From contig OX104127.1 of the NCBI GenBank assembly GCA_944470555.2, positions 27,543,661-27,607,660 of the forward strand: a DNA stretch of 64,000 bases, written 5' to 3'. A program made the position numbers and the translations under genes. The notes under the pieces are model-generated. The model had not been told where the DNA came from. It was given only the letters and a program-made list of their open reading frames with translations, and did no database searches. This document shows positions 36,170 through 46,955 of the stretch, piece after piece (position 1 is the first letter of the stretch; every line of letters starts with the position of its first letter). The DNA is from Heterobilharzia americana. Lineage: Eukaryota > Platyhelminthes > Trematoda > Strigeidida > Schistosomatidae.

Positions 36170-36350
36170 CACTCAAACTGAATTGTGAGATAATGGAGAA
36201 TATCTGTAGCTCAGGTGGATGGTCTTGGTTGTATTGTGTTCTCTGAGCTGAAGTTAGGGATGATGATGTCGTCCAGAAAGACGATGAAAGCTTCATGATT
36301 AAACAATCCAGCTCAGAGAACACAATACAACCAAAACTGAATTGTGATTA
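36170..36350. mobile_element. PLE 3' end, head-to-head inverted pair
   Basis: A minus arm (GATGGTCTTGGTTGTATTGT, then TCTCTGAGCTGA) and a plus arm (AGCTCAGAGAACACAATACA, then ACCAAAACTG) flank a 60-base centre (GATGATGTCGTCCAGAAAGA). The centre and plus arm match the 3' end of the PLE at 60095-60205. Confidence 0.65.
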
Positions 36351-37084
36351 TGTGCTTCCAAACTTGGTGAAATATATTGCAAAACTATCGATTTCGACCA
36401 GTGCTCAAAATGAGTAACATGAAATTAGATATCAATTTATGTGAATTATAATCATTTTTAATTACTAAAGTTCAAAAGTTTAGTTCTTATCCAGTGACCA
36501 CTCATTCAACTGTGAAAGGCTTTTTCACCTATGGTACTCATGATATTTATTTCATGTGTAAAGTTGCATATTCACTAGTAATACCTAAAAGAAAATGATG
36601 TTTGATAGCAAGAAACGATAAGCGTTCAGACATCATGAGTTACACATTGTTCCAAGTGGACATCCACACCATAACATCAAAGATTCTTGAGCTTTAAACC
36701 AAGACTTTGAAAAATGTAACTGCTAGAGAAGTAGTTCGGTCTAGTCTTCATTCATGTTAACAAGCATGTGAGCTACACACAAAAAGATTAAAATTCCCGG
36801 CAGCAGTGGAATATTTACAAATAAAGTCTACAATAACCGTCCACAGACACGAAACTGATGTTGAAAACATTGAAATTGTTAAGAAGACATTTTTAAACTA
36901 CGAAGAAGTAAGGATAGCTACGGAATTTTATATTATGTTAAAGCTTGATATGCTTATTAGAAACGAAGACTCTGTTTTTCGGAAAACTTAGTCACTATAT
37001 CTGGCAAAATATGTAATGCTCACTAGTCATAATCATAAACAACGGGAAATAACAAGTCGTAATATTCGACTATATTCTTTCCAC
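36351..37084. other. Intron stretch without a recognised feature
   Basis: A 61-codon open stretch (36806-36991 plus) shows no known motif. Nothing supported. Confidence 0.35.
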
Positions 37085-37270
37085 AAGATGTGGTCACCAT
37101 AGTTCAGTAGCCTAGTGAAGATTGTTATAACCTTTGAAGTGATGTGTGTTCAGTACCAGTCTCAGTAGGAACAACAATAGCCATCAAGAGGTGGGTTCAT
37201 CCAGCTAAATAATCTCAAATAGATAGAAACATGCGTTTTGGAGTCCATTGCTATCCATTATTCATCCCAA
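37085..37270 (+). mobile_element. Short repeat family A, degraded plus copy
   Basis: tRNA-like head (CATAGTTCAGTAGCCTAGTG, then CAGTACCAGTCTC), CATCCAG, and a ruined ribozyme core (CTAAATA, with GAAA kept). Confidence 0.55.
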
Positions 37271-37589
37271 TATCATAACTAAGTACATACAAACTGAATT
37301 TCACATTAACACCCACTTACATATTCACATAAACACTAGTTAACAAGTTGTAAAATAACCTTGAACTCAATGGTTGGTAGTTAGGTAATCATAATATTTA
37401 AACCCGAGTGTCTGACTCCATGGATAACCACTGCAGTCTGATTTGTCCCACTTAATATGCAATGACTTCAAGAGGTTTTACTTTCTACAGAAGGTTGTCA
37501 AACGTCACTGGGATTTTGCGAATACATATTTCCTGGAGCAACCGAGATCTTCAATTCATCTTCAGTCATTACCCAACATAAATATATTT

Positions 37590-38175
37590 CAAGGTAGTTA
37601 GTACTCATCATGGAGTGACATAATTTGCTGAATCCACGAAAACCTGGGGGTATTAAATAGCTGTTTCTTCCAAGTATGACGCTCCTCAGCAATGCGCATA
37701 CATGCCTAGCCAAGTCTAGCAGCTAGCGAATTGCTAGTGATTGGTGTCTGTAATGAAAAATACTTTGAAATCAGCCAGTTCCCACAAACCTCCAAGCTGA
37801 ATTACTTTTTCATGCTCATTAATGAGATGCTTTGAAATGAATTTTCTGAAGCCTTAGTGAGAAGCAATGACCTGTGGGAAGATAGATACTTATTGACGGA
37901 TATGAATGACGGTTACGCTATGTCATGAACTGACAGGAGAGGGAAAATGTAGACTACTGGGTTTCCACCTAGTAACTGAGTGGCAACGTGCTCACCATCA
38001 TACGTGATGACCCAAGGTTCGATACCTAGCGTGGTCATAGGTGCACACTACTAAGGAATTCCGAACTAGGTCGAAACAGTTTTGCAGTACTCCCAGGTTT
38101 TCACTGGTTCCCCAACTGACGTCATTCCCTTAATGGATACCACCTTGAAATGAGTCAATTCCCACAAACCTACAG
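37590..38175. mobile_element. Short repeat family D, head-to-head inverted pair
   Basis: Minus arm 37590-37740 (ribozyme blocks CTGAGGA and GAAA both kept, but stem II lost) and plus arm 37760-38175 (AGTAACTGAGTGGCAACGTG, AGGTTCGATACC; core CTAAGGA). The outer ends TTTCAAGGTAG and CACCTTGAAA are near reverse complements. Confidence 0.65.
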
Positions 38176-38554
38176 ACTGAATAAATATGTTTCGTTTATC
38201 AACAAAAACTATTATTTGGTGATTTTTAATATTTACTCAAGTGATGAATGGAGTAAAAACTATCTTCATACCTAAGCTGTTGGCAATGATTAAGATGAAC
38301 AAAAGGGGAAAAATAAAAATCCAATCATATCTACTAGTTGATCTTCCTTATAACAATGAAGCACAGTTATTTCTGAGGTTATAAACCTTGCTTAGCAGTG
38401 AAAATGAAGTGCAGCGATAACACATAGTTCAGTCATTGGTTACATCAAATTGTGCTTTTGTGTTGTTATTATTATAATCGTTAAAATTAATAAAAGGTGA
38501 AAATTATCAGTCAATAATATTTGAAGTTTGTGAAAAATAGAGGTTAGCAGTCGA

Positions 38555-38700
38555 ACATGAGTCCAACAAAAGTGTTTCCTCCTAATTGGGTCCCATTGGC
38601 TGAATTTTCCAGCCTACCAGTAAACCCATCAGCCATCGCTTCAGACACCAGACAATTATCCACTAGGTAAGTGAATTAAGATACCCACTCTTTGCATGAC
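38555..38700 (-). mobile_element. Short repeat family A, tRNA-like head only
   Basis: CATCGCTTCAGACACCAGAC, then ATTATCCACTAGG, the minus-strand head of the family. The ribozyme is not recognisable. Confidence 0.5.
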
Positions 38701-38705
38701 GTGCA

Positions 38706-39600
38706 TAGTTTAACTGACTGACAAAATCAGCGAAGAACCTCACACATAGCTGTATCGGCTCAAGTTACCATGCTACACAGCAGTACACAAAAAAGAAGTG
38801 GATATAAAAAGTGATTTCAAAGTAGAAGGAAGTGGTTAGTGAGAATATTCAAGCTTCATAAAATGTCGATAAGTGAATACATCTGTGCCACTGTGGCCAC
38901 TGAGAGTTCTCAACCACTAATTCTTTTCGTCTTGAGGACCTCAACCACGCAGTCCATATCTGCCCACACCACTCAGACCAATAGAAAGTGACTTCATTGA
39001 TTGGTGCCGCGTCTTCGTCTGATCACCCTGAACCCTCTTCCAACCTAATCCAACTTCCCCTACCATGGCACAACGAGGTAGATGATGGTTCGGCATAAAC
39101 AGTACATGTCCAATTCATCGCAGTCGACTAAGGTTCAAATCTTATCAATCGACTTGCCTGTCTTACCTAGTATCCTTCGCCTGACCCCAACATTGCTCCA
39201 CCAAACACTAGGAATGCTACGAAGATATCCATGATCGAAACCCTGCAGTCGCTTTGTGTCTCACCTGAACAAAAGGACAAAACGGACTGCAGCACAGTAT
39301 ACTTGTCCTGTGATAGATAGTCGGATACCTCTTCAGTCAGCACCATGGGTGACGCGAGTTGGCAAATGTCAGACGGATCTTTTGTATACGACGTGAGATT
39401 TCGTCATTAACCGTTCTGGATGGTGGAACTCCCTAAGTAAGTGAATTGGTCAACATATTCTACCACTTCACTCCCTATCATTAAACTGTGAGTACTTGCA
39501 GCAGACCAGTTCTAGAGCATCATCTTACATTCGACAGATGCTAGCGAAATACATCCCAAACATAATTAAATTTCTGAACAACGCGTTCAGAAGGCCCTTC
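38706..39600 (-). mobile_element. LINE family 2, longest 3' part in the window
   Basis: It aligns with 34840-35650 over its length and extends further 5', with the plus strand reading CCACCAAACACTAGG, then CGCTTTGTGTCTCACC, then GGTGACGCGAGTTGG. All frames are interrupted. Confidence 0.7.
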
Positions 39601-39604
39601 ATTT

Positions 39605-39835
39605 GGTGAGGATGACTCGATATTGCCGGTAATTTCACCTTTGATAAAGACGGTAGATAATGGTTAACAGTGCCATTTAAGATCCCCTTTCCATCACTAT
39701 TATCTAAACTGAAATTACCAGGAATATCAGAGCATCCCAGTTAATGTCCAAACACCGCTATAGAACTCAGTCTAATCAACAACAGGAGACTAGAAGTTCG
39801 AACACCATCAATAGAATTGTTATTTTGTTTTATAA
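39605..39835. mobile_element. Short repeat family A tail, inverted pair remnant
   Basis: GATGACTCGATATTGCCGGT, then AATTTCA, is answered by GAAATTACCAGGAATATCAG, then AGCATCC, about 100 bases on. These are the two tails of a head-to-head pair whose centre has collapsed. Confidence 0.45.
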
Positions 39836-40118
39836 AAATAAAGTTTTACAGATTCTTAGATAATTGAGCAGGCAGGAAGTGAACTGCTTTGTGAAATTTA
39901 TACTAAGCATACCAAGAGCGTAGTCATCTTTACATCTTTTCTGTCAAGTTGTGGGAAAGATATCACTTTATCATACATCACAGTATTACAATCAGTGTCT
40001 TCAATAACTAGTAAACTTCACAAATTGTATCGATGCGAATACCATGACTGTCTGAGCTCATTAAAATGAGACATACAATATCTCTAGGGATCTGTGGGGG
40101 CTCAAAAATATTTTCATG
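39836..40118. other. Intron spacer without a recognised feature
   Basis: AT-rich. Nothing recognised. Confidence 0.3.
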
Positions 40119-40495
40119 TCAGTATTCATTGTAGACTAACATCAGTTGCAGGGACAATATAAACCTGGGAGATGATTCCCGAAGTTCCAATGAGAAGTCG
40201 TGACCTGTGGGGCTAACCTGATGGTCGTGAGGATAGTTATTCAACGATGACACTGGGTGGCGGTTGCGGTATGCCATGAACTGACAGGAGTTGGGAATAT
40301 GGACCATTGGATTCCGATCCAGTGGTTCAATGGTAACGTGCTGGCCACGGAACCTGAAGGTCGCGGGCTCGCTCCCTGGAGGGGTCATGGGTGCGCACTG
40401 CTAAGCAGTCCCATACTAGGACGAACCAGCTGTCCAGTGCTCCCAAGTTTCCTTTGTTCCTCCTACTGATGTCAGTCTACGATGAATACTAACTC
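40119..40495. mobile_element. Short repeat family D, minus stub plus near-complete plus copy
   Basis: The plus part (40165-40495) is close to 30380-30735 and has the ribozyme at 40395-40440 with perfect stems but CTAAGCA and GAAC. A minus stub (40119-40165) lies before it. Confidence 0.75.
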
Positions 40496-40962
40496 GAACA
40501 TACAATATCATTTCACTTATGATATGAATTCATTTTAAACTGGTCACACTATAAACACACTACCATACCTCTAACCGATCAGTGAACCGGTTATGTTACA
40601 AAAGGTAGTGTTCTATCAGTCGAAAAGGTGAAAACATGAATCTCACATAAGTAATATCGGTCATATTGTTCTACCTATTTTAACAGTTATTTCTCTTATG
40701 GTTAAACTTTATTGTATAGTTCAGTTCAAAAGCTTTCGACTGACCCCTCATTCATTTCTATATGACTTATAGTTCAGAAATGGTTGCATGTTGAATGAAA
40801 TCAATTATTGTGTATTGTGGCGTCAAATTTTTTGACTCATCGTGTATGTGTATGTATGTATGTATGTGTGTGTGTGGATCGATACACAAAACTGGACAAG
40901 TATATTCCAGACCAATCATGTGCAAGGTTACCTTAATCACGTGCAACAAGACATTAGACACA
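40496..40962. other. Intron spacer
   Basis: Contains a short TGTA/TG microsatellite at about 40845-40876. Nothing else recognised. Confidence 0.4.
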
Positions 40963-41865
40963 AATCATCATCGTTGGCGAAATCGAAATCTTCTAGGGTC
41001 TTTTCATCAGTCCAACCAGCATATGGACATCTCGCTACTCATGGTTGTCTGCTGCATGCTCCAGTCTACCACAATCAGGAAAATGGTCGGTGATGACAGT
41101 ATTTGGCAACCTTGTCTTAATCCTGTCTTCATTTCAAAGGCGTCACTGAGCTTACCATTGTGAATTACCTGGCATCTGGCGTCTTCATATAGCTGTTGAA
41201 TGAGGTTGATAAAGACTATTGGCACTTCGTAGTGTTGATGCAGCTGCCTGCCAAATTACTTCTCGGTCGACGCCTCGATCGAAGACCTTTTCAAAGTCGA
41301 TAAAGTTGAGGTATGGTAAAGAGTTGACTGTCATTGTATACTCTGTTCTATGATGATGCGTAGCGTTGCAATTTAATGCGCTCATGATTTGTTCTTCCTG
41401 AAGCCAGCCAGCCAATCAGCCTGTTCCGGTTGTATTCTTGAATGCGGAGCATCCTTTAGTCTCTCCAGGATGATGCAGCTTAATATTTTACTTGCTTTGG
41501 GTGGGCAGCAGCATGATTCCCCACCAGTTCTTGCAAAGACTTAGGTCTCCCTTCTTTGGGCAGCCTTTTTAGGTTCATACATGGTGCGGACATTCCATGT
41601 CCGTATGCTTAGCTTACTTCTGCTTTCATCGAGGGGAGAAGACACATCTACCGACTGGCTTCGCAAAGGTTTTCACCAACTCGCGTCATTTCGTCTCCCC
41701 AATTCCATTGAGGAATAAGTTTATTTTTATTTTTTATATTTTGGAGTTTGTTTAGCGATTGGATTGGTTTTCTGGGGTAGGGTTGGTAGCCCTATATCCA
41801 ACCTTTCCTGTTTATCCGGGCTTAGAACCGGCTAGTAACTAGTGGACTAGTTGGCCAGGCGAGGT
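40963..41865 (-). mobile_element. LINE family 1, RT piece joined to 5' end (internal deletion)
   Basis: 40963-41500 (minus) encodes the RT region: DEKTLEDFDFA-type, EMKTGLRQGCQILSSPTIFL, FINLIQQLYEDARCQV, LNFIDFEKVFDRGVD. From about 41585 to 41865 the sequence is instead the 5' UTR and start of APE (ECPHHVMNLKR-like, then the GCCGGTTCTAAGCCCGGATA 5' end). Most of the endonuclease and linker is missing. Confidence 0.75.
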
Positions 41866-42375
41866 CCTTTTTTCCTCTATTATCGCTTTAAGATTATCTG
41901 ACTAATACATAGTATTGTGAGAAATGACTCATGTGCATGCTGTTAGAGCACGGTAAAATTATTTGGAAGTATTCTCATGGTATGTTTCTCATTTCTGTCA
42001 AATAATTGTTGTCAAATTTATCTCAAGGGAAGAAATCATTTTCGTAAAATTAGAAAAATGAGTCATAACCACTTTATTAGATTAACTGCTTTATAACAAA
42101 CAAAAAAATAGCGTGATGAAGTGAAATCATTTCAAAAAGAACGTTCGAGAGACGTTTCATAGGACAAATTAGGGTATATATTGTGTATATTCTGTATGAA
42201 AGGTAAGTCTTCGAATAAAGAGGTTAATGAACAAAATGAAAAGTCTATTAACCTTATTCTCATTTAAACAAAATGAGAATTCAATGAATAAATATCCTTT
42301 TTTTTATCTAGATGAAACATGGGAATGATCAATAAATTATGCCTAGCTAAGAATTTAATGAATGCAAATTAAATA
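41866..42375. other. Intron stretch without a recognised feature
   Basis: AT-rich. Nothing supported. Confidence 0.3.
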
Positions 42376-42379
42376 AGCT

Positions 42380-42510
42380 GAGTCCGAGTCCGAGTCCCGG
42401 TGAGAACAACATCACTCACTGGGAAGCAAGTACATCCAGCTGACGAGTCCCAAATAGAACGAAATGCACATCCTGGATTCCACTGCTAGCCACTGCCCAT
42501 CATTACTAAG
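42380..42510 (+). mobile_element. Short repeat family A, plus copy
   Basis: A small hexamer expansion (GAGTCCGAGTCCGAGTCC) sits in the B box. It is followed by CACTCACTGGGAAGCAAGTA, the ribozyme, and GCTAGCCACTGCCCATCATT. Confidence 0.75.
42434..42478 (+). ncRNA. Hammerhead ribozyme candidate, family A
   Basis: Stem I ATCCAG (42434-42439) pairs perfectly with CTGGAT (42473-42478). The core CTGACGA (42440-42446) and GAAA (42461-42464) are intact. Stem II GTCC/GAAC has one C-A mismatch. Stem III is T-G/C-A around a two-base loop. The predicted cleavage follows C42472 (ATC). An outer AGCA/TGCT helix would extend stem I beyond an internal loop. Confidence 0.75.
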
Positions 42511-42869
42511 CTGAATTAACTAAATCGAGTTAAACGTTTAGAAAAGTCACATGTTCTGTCTCATCCTAATTATTTCACTGTGACCCGAGACTGCATTAAC
42601 TACCTTTACTGGACAGTGGTCTATATGCTTTGTCATGATGACTTATTCAAGCCATCTGTCGTGGACTTAAATTATATATATGAATTAGAAACTCCGGAAA
42701 CGCTGTTCTAGAAACGGAGTACCTTAAAATATTTTGTACGCCAGCTTGTAAGATAATGACAGTTAAGCATTGTAAACAGAAAATTTAACCGGTTTCTATT
42801 GCAGCTCCAGTATAGATTTCTCGATATTGTCTATATTTTCAGTTTGATACCAGAGGAATTCATTGCTTG

Positions 42870-43265
42870 CTTTTCATCCTGTTTGGACTCGTCAACCAAA
42901 TGTACTGGCACTCCAATGAATGATGTTATTCCCACTAGGACTCGAACCCAGAACCGACTGCTTCAAGAACCACGGCGTTATTCACTAGGCCACTGAATCA
43001 TGGCAGTCACTCTTTGCGCGACAGGTATAATTTTTATATTATTACTTGTGATTTCCTGAGGTTGACGGGACAGAATTGATCGGTCTCTACTGGCATATAA
43101 GCTCCTGCCCAGATACCCTTGTGTTTGAAGCGATCGGTCCAGGCTTTGACTCTTAGTGGGAATAATATCACTCGCTGGAGTGCTGGAACATCTGGCTGAC
43201 GAGTATCAAATAGAATGAACGGCGTATCCGGGATTCCACTGCTAGCTACAATCCATCATTACCAT
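42870..43265. mobile_element. Short repeat family A, head-to-head inverted pair
   Basis: Minus arm 42870-43110 (GACTCGAACCCAG, then TAGGCCACTGAATCATGGCA) and plus arm 43120-43265 (CTGACGA intact, GAAC instead of GAAA, CGGGAT). Neither ribozyme looks active. Confidence 0.65.
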
Positions 43266-43469
43266 TAGGAACAGAAGTTAAATTTTCTTCCATAGTCTTG
43301 ACACCAACAAATAAATAAAGAGAAAAGTAGGACGAGTGAATTACTGGATTTTTATTCAGTGACTGAAATGCAATATACTTAAAAGTGCCAGACTAAGCAA
43401 TAAGCCACGCCTGATGTATTATGGTTGGTGATACTACTTAGTTGTTCAAACCTTAATAAAACGAACCGG

Positions 43470-44000
43470 TTACCAGTCCGTGACCCATTGGTTGAAAGTC
43501 AACTGGTTCGAGGCAATCGTTAGGAAGCCCTGGACTAGGCTTCGTGCTTACTGGCACCCGTCAGCAGGGCGTGTCTGCAACCTCGAAGGAACTGATGTCT
43601 TGCCTGAGATTCAAACCCAGACCATACAGTCATGTAGCCAGCAAAGTTACTAGTGAGCTATTCTGGCTGTGACTGACCTCTTGTATGACTGGATGAAATA
43701 CACTGACTGGTCACGAGACAGTAACCAATTTCATGTTGTGTAGTTCTGAGTGCTAGTTGTTCTCAATGTTGTCAATGCACCTAACCCAGTCCCACAGGAG
43801 TTCAATATCAGCCTGAATGGCTCAGTGGTAACATCTCTGATTACAACACTGGGTGACGCCGGTTCGACTCTCTCTGGCGGGACGTCAGTTCTGTCGAAGT
43901 TGCATACACGCCTTGCTGACGAGTACCAACAAGCATGAAACCTGGATCCAGGGCTTCCTGCCGACTGTCTCCAACCAACTAACAAATATTTCTAGATGTC
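43470..44000. mobile_element. Short repeat family B, head-to-head inverted pair
   Basis: Minus arm 43480-43745 (core CTGACGG and GAAG, inactive) and plus arm 43750-44000 with GAATGGCTCAGTGGTAACAT (A box) and CCGGTTCGACTC (B box). This is the same pairing as seen for families A and D. Confidence 0.7.
43910..43954 (+). ncRNA. Hammerhead ribozyme candidate, family B, weak
   Basis: CTGACGA (43916-43922), GAAA (43937-43940) and stem I GCCTTG/CAGGGC (all pairs, one G-U) are kept. Stems II and III each carry mismatches. Activity is doubtful. Confidence 0.4.
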
Positions 44001-44269
44001 GGTTATGCAATTCTTTTATTACAACACAACTTCAGTGCTCAGGAGATGATTGATTTGATTCTGACAACGATTATAAACGCTGTACTGGTTAGAGTATATG
44101 AAATGTTGTCAATAAAAACTTTTAAAGTGAATTACTGGATAGATATAGAACATTTACACATTGGATTGATTATTCCCAGTTAGTCAGTAATGTTACTATC
44201 CAGTATTCAGAGTGATTGAATGTTGAATCGATCAAATAATAAACAGAAAGACTATAAAAACATTCAGAT

Positions 44270-44700
44270 ATATGCCCTTTACTGGTAGTATTCATGACGT
44301 ACTAACACCATTTGGGGAACCATTAGAAACTTGGGAACACTAGACAACTGTTTCGTTTTAGTATGGAACTCCTAAGCCTTACGCACCCACGACCCGGCTA
44401 GGGACGGAACTCAGAACCTTCAGGTTTCACGGGGAACGCATTAGCCATTCAACCACTGGGTCGATTTTCAGTGGTTCACAGTTTCCAACTTCCGTCAATT
44501 CACGATAGGTCTTCAGTTGACATACACTTCCCTTCCGACTGGTTTACTCTACAGGTCACAGCTTCTAATTAGAACTTCGCAATATTCATCTAGGAGCATG
44601 TCACTAATAAGCATTATGCATACTAGGATGAAAGAGCTGTCTAGTGCTCGCGGGTTTTCAGTGGTTCCCCAATTGATGTCAGTCCATGATGAATAGTACC
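44270..44700. mobile_element. Short repeat family D, head-to-head inverted pair
   Basis: Minus arm 44285-44530 (core CTTAGGA, GAAA) and shorter plus arm 44590-44700 (CATACTAGGATGAAAGAGC, then TGATGTCAGTCCATGATGAA). Confidence 0.65.
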
Positions 44701-44727
44701 TCTAAATAAAAATCCCATTCATCTCAA

Positions 44728-44729
<2 letters not shown>

Positions 44730-44761
<32 letters not shown>
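44730..44761. repeat. (TA)n microsatellite
   Basis: An uninterrupted TA run of about 32 bases directly after a family D tail. Confidence 0.9.
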
Positions 44762-44764
<3 letters not shown>

Positions 44765-44919
44765 ATTATCTCTTTTTTTAAAAGCCAGTAGTATCTACCG
44801 TATTTGTTATGATAGACATTACAGAACGTAGTCAACAAATAAATTATTCTTGAGAACACAAATCAACCATACATACATATTCATATGAGAAAGATAAAAT
44901 ATAAGAGGATATCACTTAC

Positions 44920-45028
44920 ACTGTAAAAATAATCCTCGAAATGTATATAAGTATGAATCCAAAAGATTTAATCCTGGCTCATTTGAAGGTGAAACTTTTG
45001 TATATCTTTGACTTGCAGGTCGTGAATA
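44920..45028 (-). CDS. Ionotropic glutamate receptor-like gene, pore-loop exon
   Basis: A 109-base exon with a pyrimidine-rich acceptor (TGTTGTTCTTCTTTGAG) and donor GTAAGT. Enters phase 0, leaves phase 1, matching both neighbours. It reads YSRPASQRYTKVSPSNEPG, then LNLLDSYLYTFRGLFLQ. The second part lies where the M2 pore helix (typically LLNSLWFxxxAxxxQG) lies, directly before M3 in the next exon. The QGxE selectivity stretch of glutamate receptors is not present in that form. Confidence 0.7.
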
Positions 45029-45149
45029 CTCAAAGAAGAACAACAGAGAACCAGTCTATTAAAAGAATGAAGATGATGAAGAAAACATAGACTATACACA
45101 AGTTACATTCACTTTGAAATTAGATACTATTGGAGAAATTACTTGAACC

Positions 45150-45605
45150 AGTTTATGGGTACTTGCAGTTTCCCGTTGCTCTATTTGGTCGAACTCATTG
45201 ACCTCTGTTTGTGACTGAGCTGCTGTTCGGATGCCCTGATATCGCCTGGTAATTACGCCGTGACTTGCTTGGTGGTGGCTAGCGATGGAGTTCGGGATGC
45301 GCATTTCGTCCTATTTGGAACCTGTCAACCGGATATGCCTGAACTCCAGTGGGTAGTGTTCTTACCAGAGGAACTTGGACCCAGTATCCATCACTTCAAA
45401 CACCAAGAGGATATCCTGTAGACCGCTGAGGTAAGATAGCCACTTCTTGTGCAACAAGCATCAGTTGTTGTTTATTAGTACTTCTAACTTTCCGTTCCTA
45501 TATTGGGCCGAGTCGCTCGGCCTCTGACGAGTCACAAATAGAACGAAATATGCGTCATGGATTTCACCACTAACCGCCACCAAGTAAACCATAATATAAC
45601 GAATA
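45150..45605. mobile_element. Short repeat family A, inverted pair (tail-joined)
   Basis: Minus copy 45158-45480 (ribozyme block TTGACAG; GAAA intact). A further minus tail (45485-45525) is joined directly to a plus ribozyme half at CTGACGAGTCACAAATAG (45528). The same kind of joint occurs at 25743-25755. The plus core is intact but stem I is missing. Confidence 0.65.
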
Positions 45606-45944
45606 CTTGAACCAGTTTTCTATTTGTAGATCTAATGTTAACCAGCATTTTCAAATTATTATATCTAAATAGGCCTTTACTGTATGTGACGGGACGACTT
45701 ACAATTTGCTTTCATCAGTCTTTATTCAAATCCACTGACTAAGTTGAAAGTGTTGTTTGAACTGGAGAACTTCAGCGTAACCCCTTGAGTAATGATAACT
45801 AGGATGTCTTAGGAAGCTCTCTCAACAAATGGTGCAGTTTTGAAAAATACTTTTATACTTATTTCCTGAGATATAGTTATTAATTAAAACTGCTAATCAT
45901 TATTGCAACTAGGTTGAGCCAACATTTTGTCTGATAAGATTTAA
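45606..45944. other. Intron spacer without a recognised feature
   Basis: Nothing recognised. Confidence 0.3.
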
Positions 45945-46505
45945 TTGATTTCAGGTTGGAATTCACCATGGACTGAGATCAGCTGTAGAAACACTGGAAA
46001 CCTGGAAGTACTGGACAGCTGTTTCATCCTAGTATGGGTCTCCTCAGCAGCCACTAAAACTAAGTTAATGCGGTGGAGGGAGAGACTGATAACTGAATCT
46101 TTGCTTATCGAATCAACACCAAAGGTATACAACAGGAATGACTCAGCACTTGTCTCGGATAGATCGAAAATCCTACCACCTATATTACAAAGAGAGTAAG
46201 AGAAATAGAACTATTTAAACCATGTCTCAAAATTGTGTAGTTATCTTGATAGACAAATAAATTATGTCCGAAATATAATTCAGTTAATAATACTACGACA
46301 CCGTATGGTAGATCTGATACATCAATAAAAGTGGAATTACATTCTGCCACAGTGAACACGTTTTATTCTTATATTCCTGAGATCAACCCGAAGTTAGGTC
46401 ATAAGTACGCACTGATTAGGAGTGCTATACTAAAACGAAACGGCTGTCCAGTTTTCCCAGTTTTTTAGTGGTTCTCCAAATGATATCAGTCCGTGATGAA
46501 TGCTA
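45945..46505. mobile_element. Family D pair split by a PLE 3' end
   Basis: A minus family D arm (45945-46055), a plus-strand PLE 3' fragment (46060-46345), and a plus family D arm (46385-46505). The PLE part reads RWRERLITESLLIESTPKVY and SDRSKILPPI, matching the C-terminus of the PLEs at 51-54 kb, and its 3' UTR also matches. Confidence 0.65.
46008..46054 (-). ncRNA. Hammerhead-like motif, family D
   Basis: Minus strand: CTGAGGA (46047-46041), GAAA (46025-46022), stem III with three pairs and GTC ending at 46014 are intact. Stem II has only two strong pairs. Stem I is GGCTG/CAGTAC with partial pairing because the 5' strand has been replaced at the joint. Confidence 0.4.
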
Positions 46506-46521
46506 ATTTAAATATAAATTC

Positions 46522-46590
46522 CCAGCCGACGAGTCCCAAATAGGACGAAACGCGCATCCTGGATTCTTCTACTAGCCACAACCAATCAAT
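46522..46590 (+). mobile_element. Short repeat family A, ribozyme and flank only
   Basis: CAGCCGACGAGTCCCAAATA, then GGACGAAACGCGCATCCTGG. Stem II and GAAA are perfect, but the first core block is CCGACGA (T to C), which should inactivate it. Confidence 0.65.
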
Positions 46591-46694
46591 TTATAAATTC
46601 CCCCATTTAATCCCAAAAATACAATAATAATAAGAAGGAATTATAGAACCGATAGAAAATTACTAAATCAAGGAAAAAAGGAACAACCACCTAC

Positions 46695-46955
46695 CGTTAA
46701 GGCGTACAGCAAAATCAGTGACCATATAGAAGAATGGAATGCATATACAAAGTACATTGCATTTATAAACCATGAATCCACTTGAGAGGAACATTTATTT
46801 TTATCACATTTAGCCAATAGTACTGGTCTTAGTTGAGTAAACGATCTAGTTACATAAGGGAATCTTTTTAGACCTTGACTATCGCTATTTGTTATATTAA
46901 TAAGAGCATCAGAAGTATACTCGAATAGGCATAAACAATCGACAGAAGTTGAAAG
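46695..46955 (-). CDS. Ionotropic glutamate receptor-like gene, exon with end of S1 and M1
   Basis: A 261-base exon (87 codons), phase 0 at both ends: acceptor TTTTAACTAG, donor GTAGGT. It reads DALINITNSDSQGLKRFPYV, then TRSFTQLRPVLLAK, which aligns with the 'ADxAxxxLTITxxREKVxDFSKPFxxxG' end of S1. The arginine that holds the ligand carboxylate (TxxR) is not at its place. After a cysteine-containing stretch comes M1, WFINAMYFVYAFHSSIWSLI then LLYALT. The order S1-M1 is diagnostic for this family. Confidence 0.7.

Noticed and set aside
45528..45575. Active plus-strand ribozyme with CTGACGA and GAAA
   Set aside because: The 5' strand of stem I has been replaced by unrelated tail sequence, and stems II and III have mismatches.
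46522..46570. Active family A ribozyme with perfect stem II
   Set aside because: The first core block is CCGACGA, a change at an invariant position.
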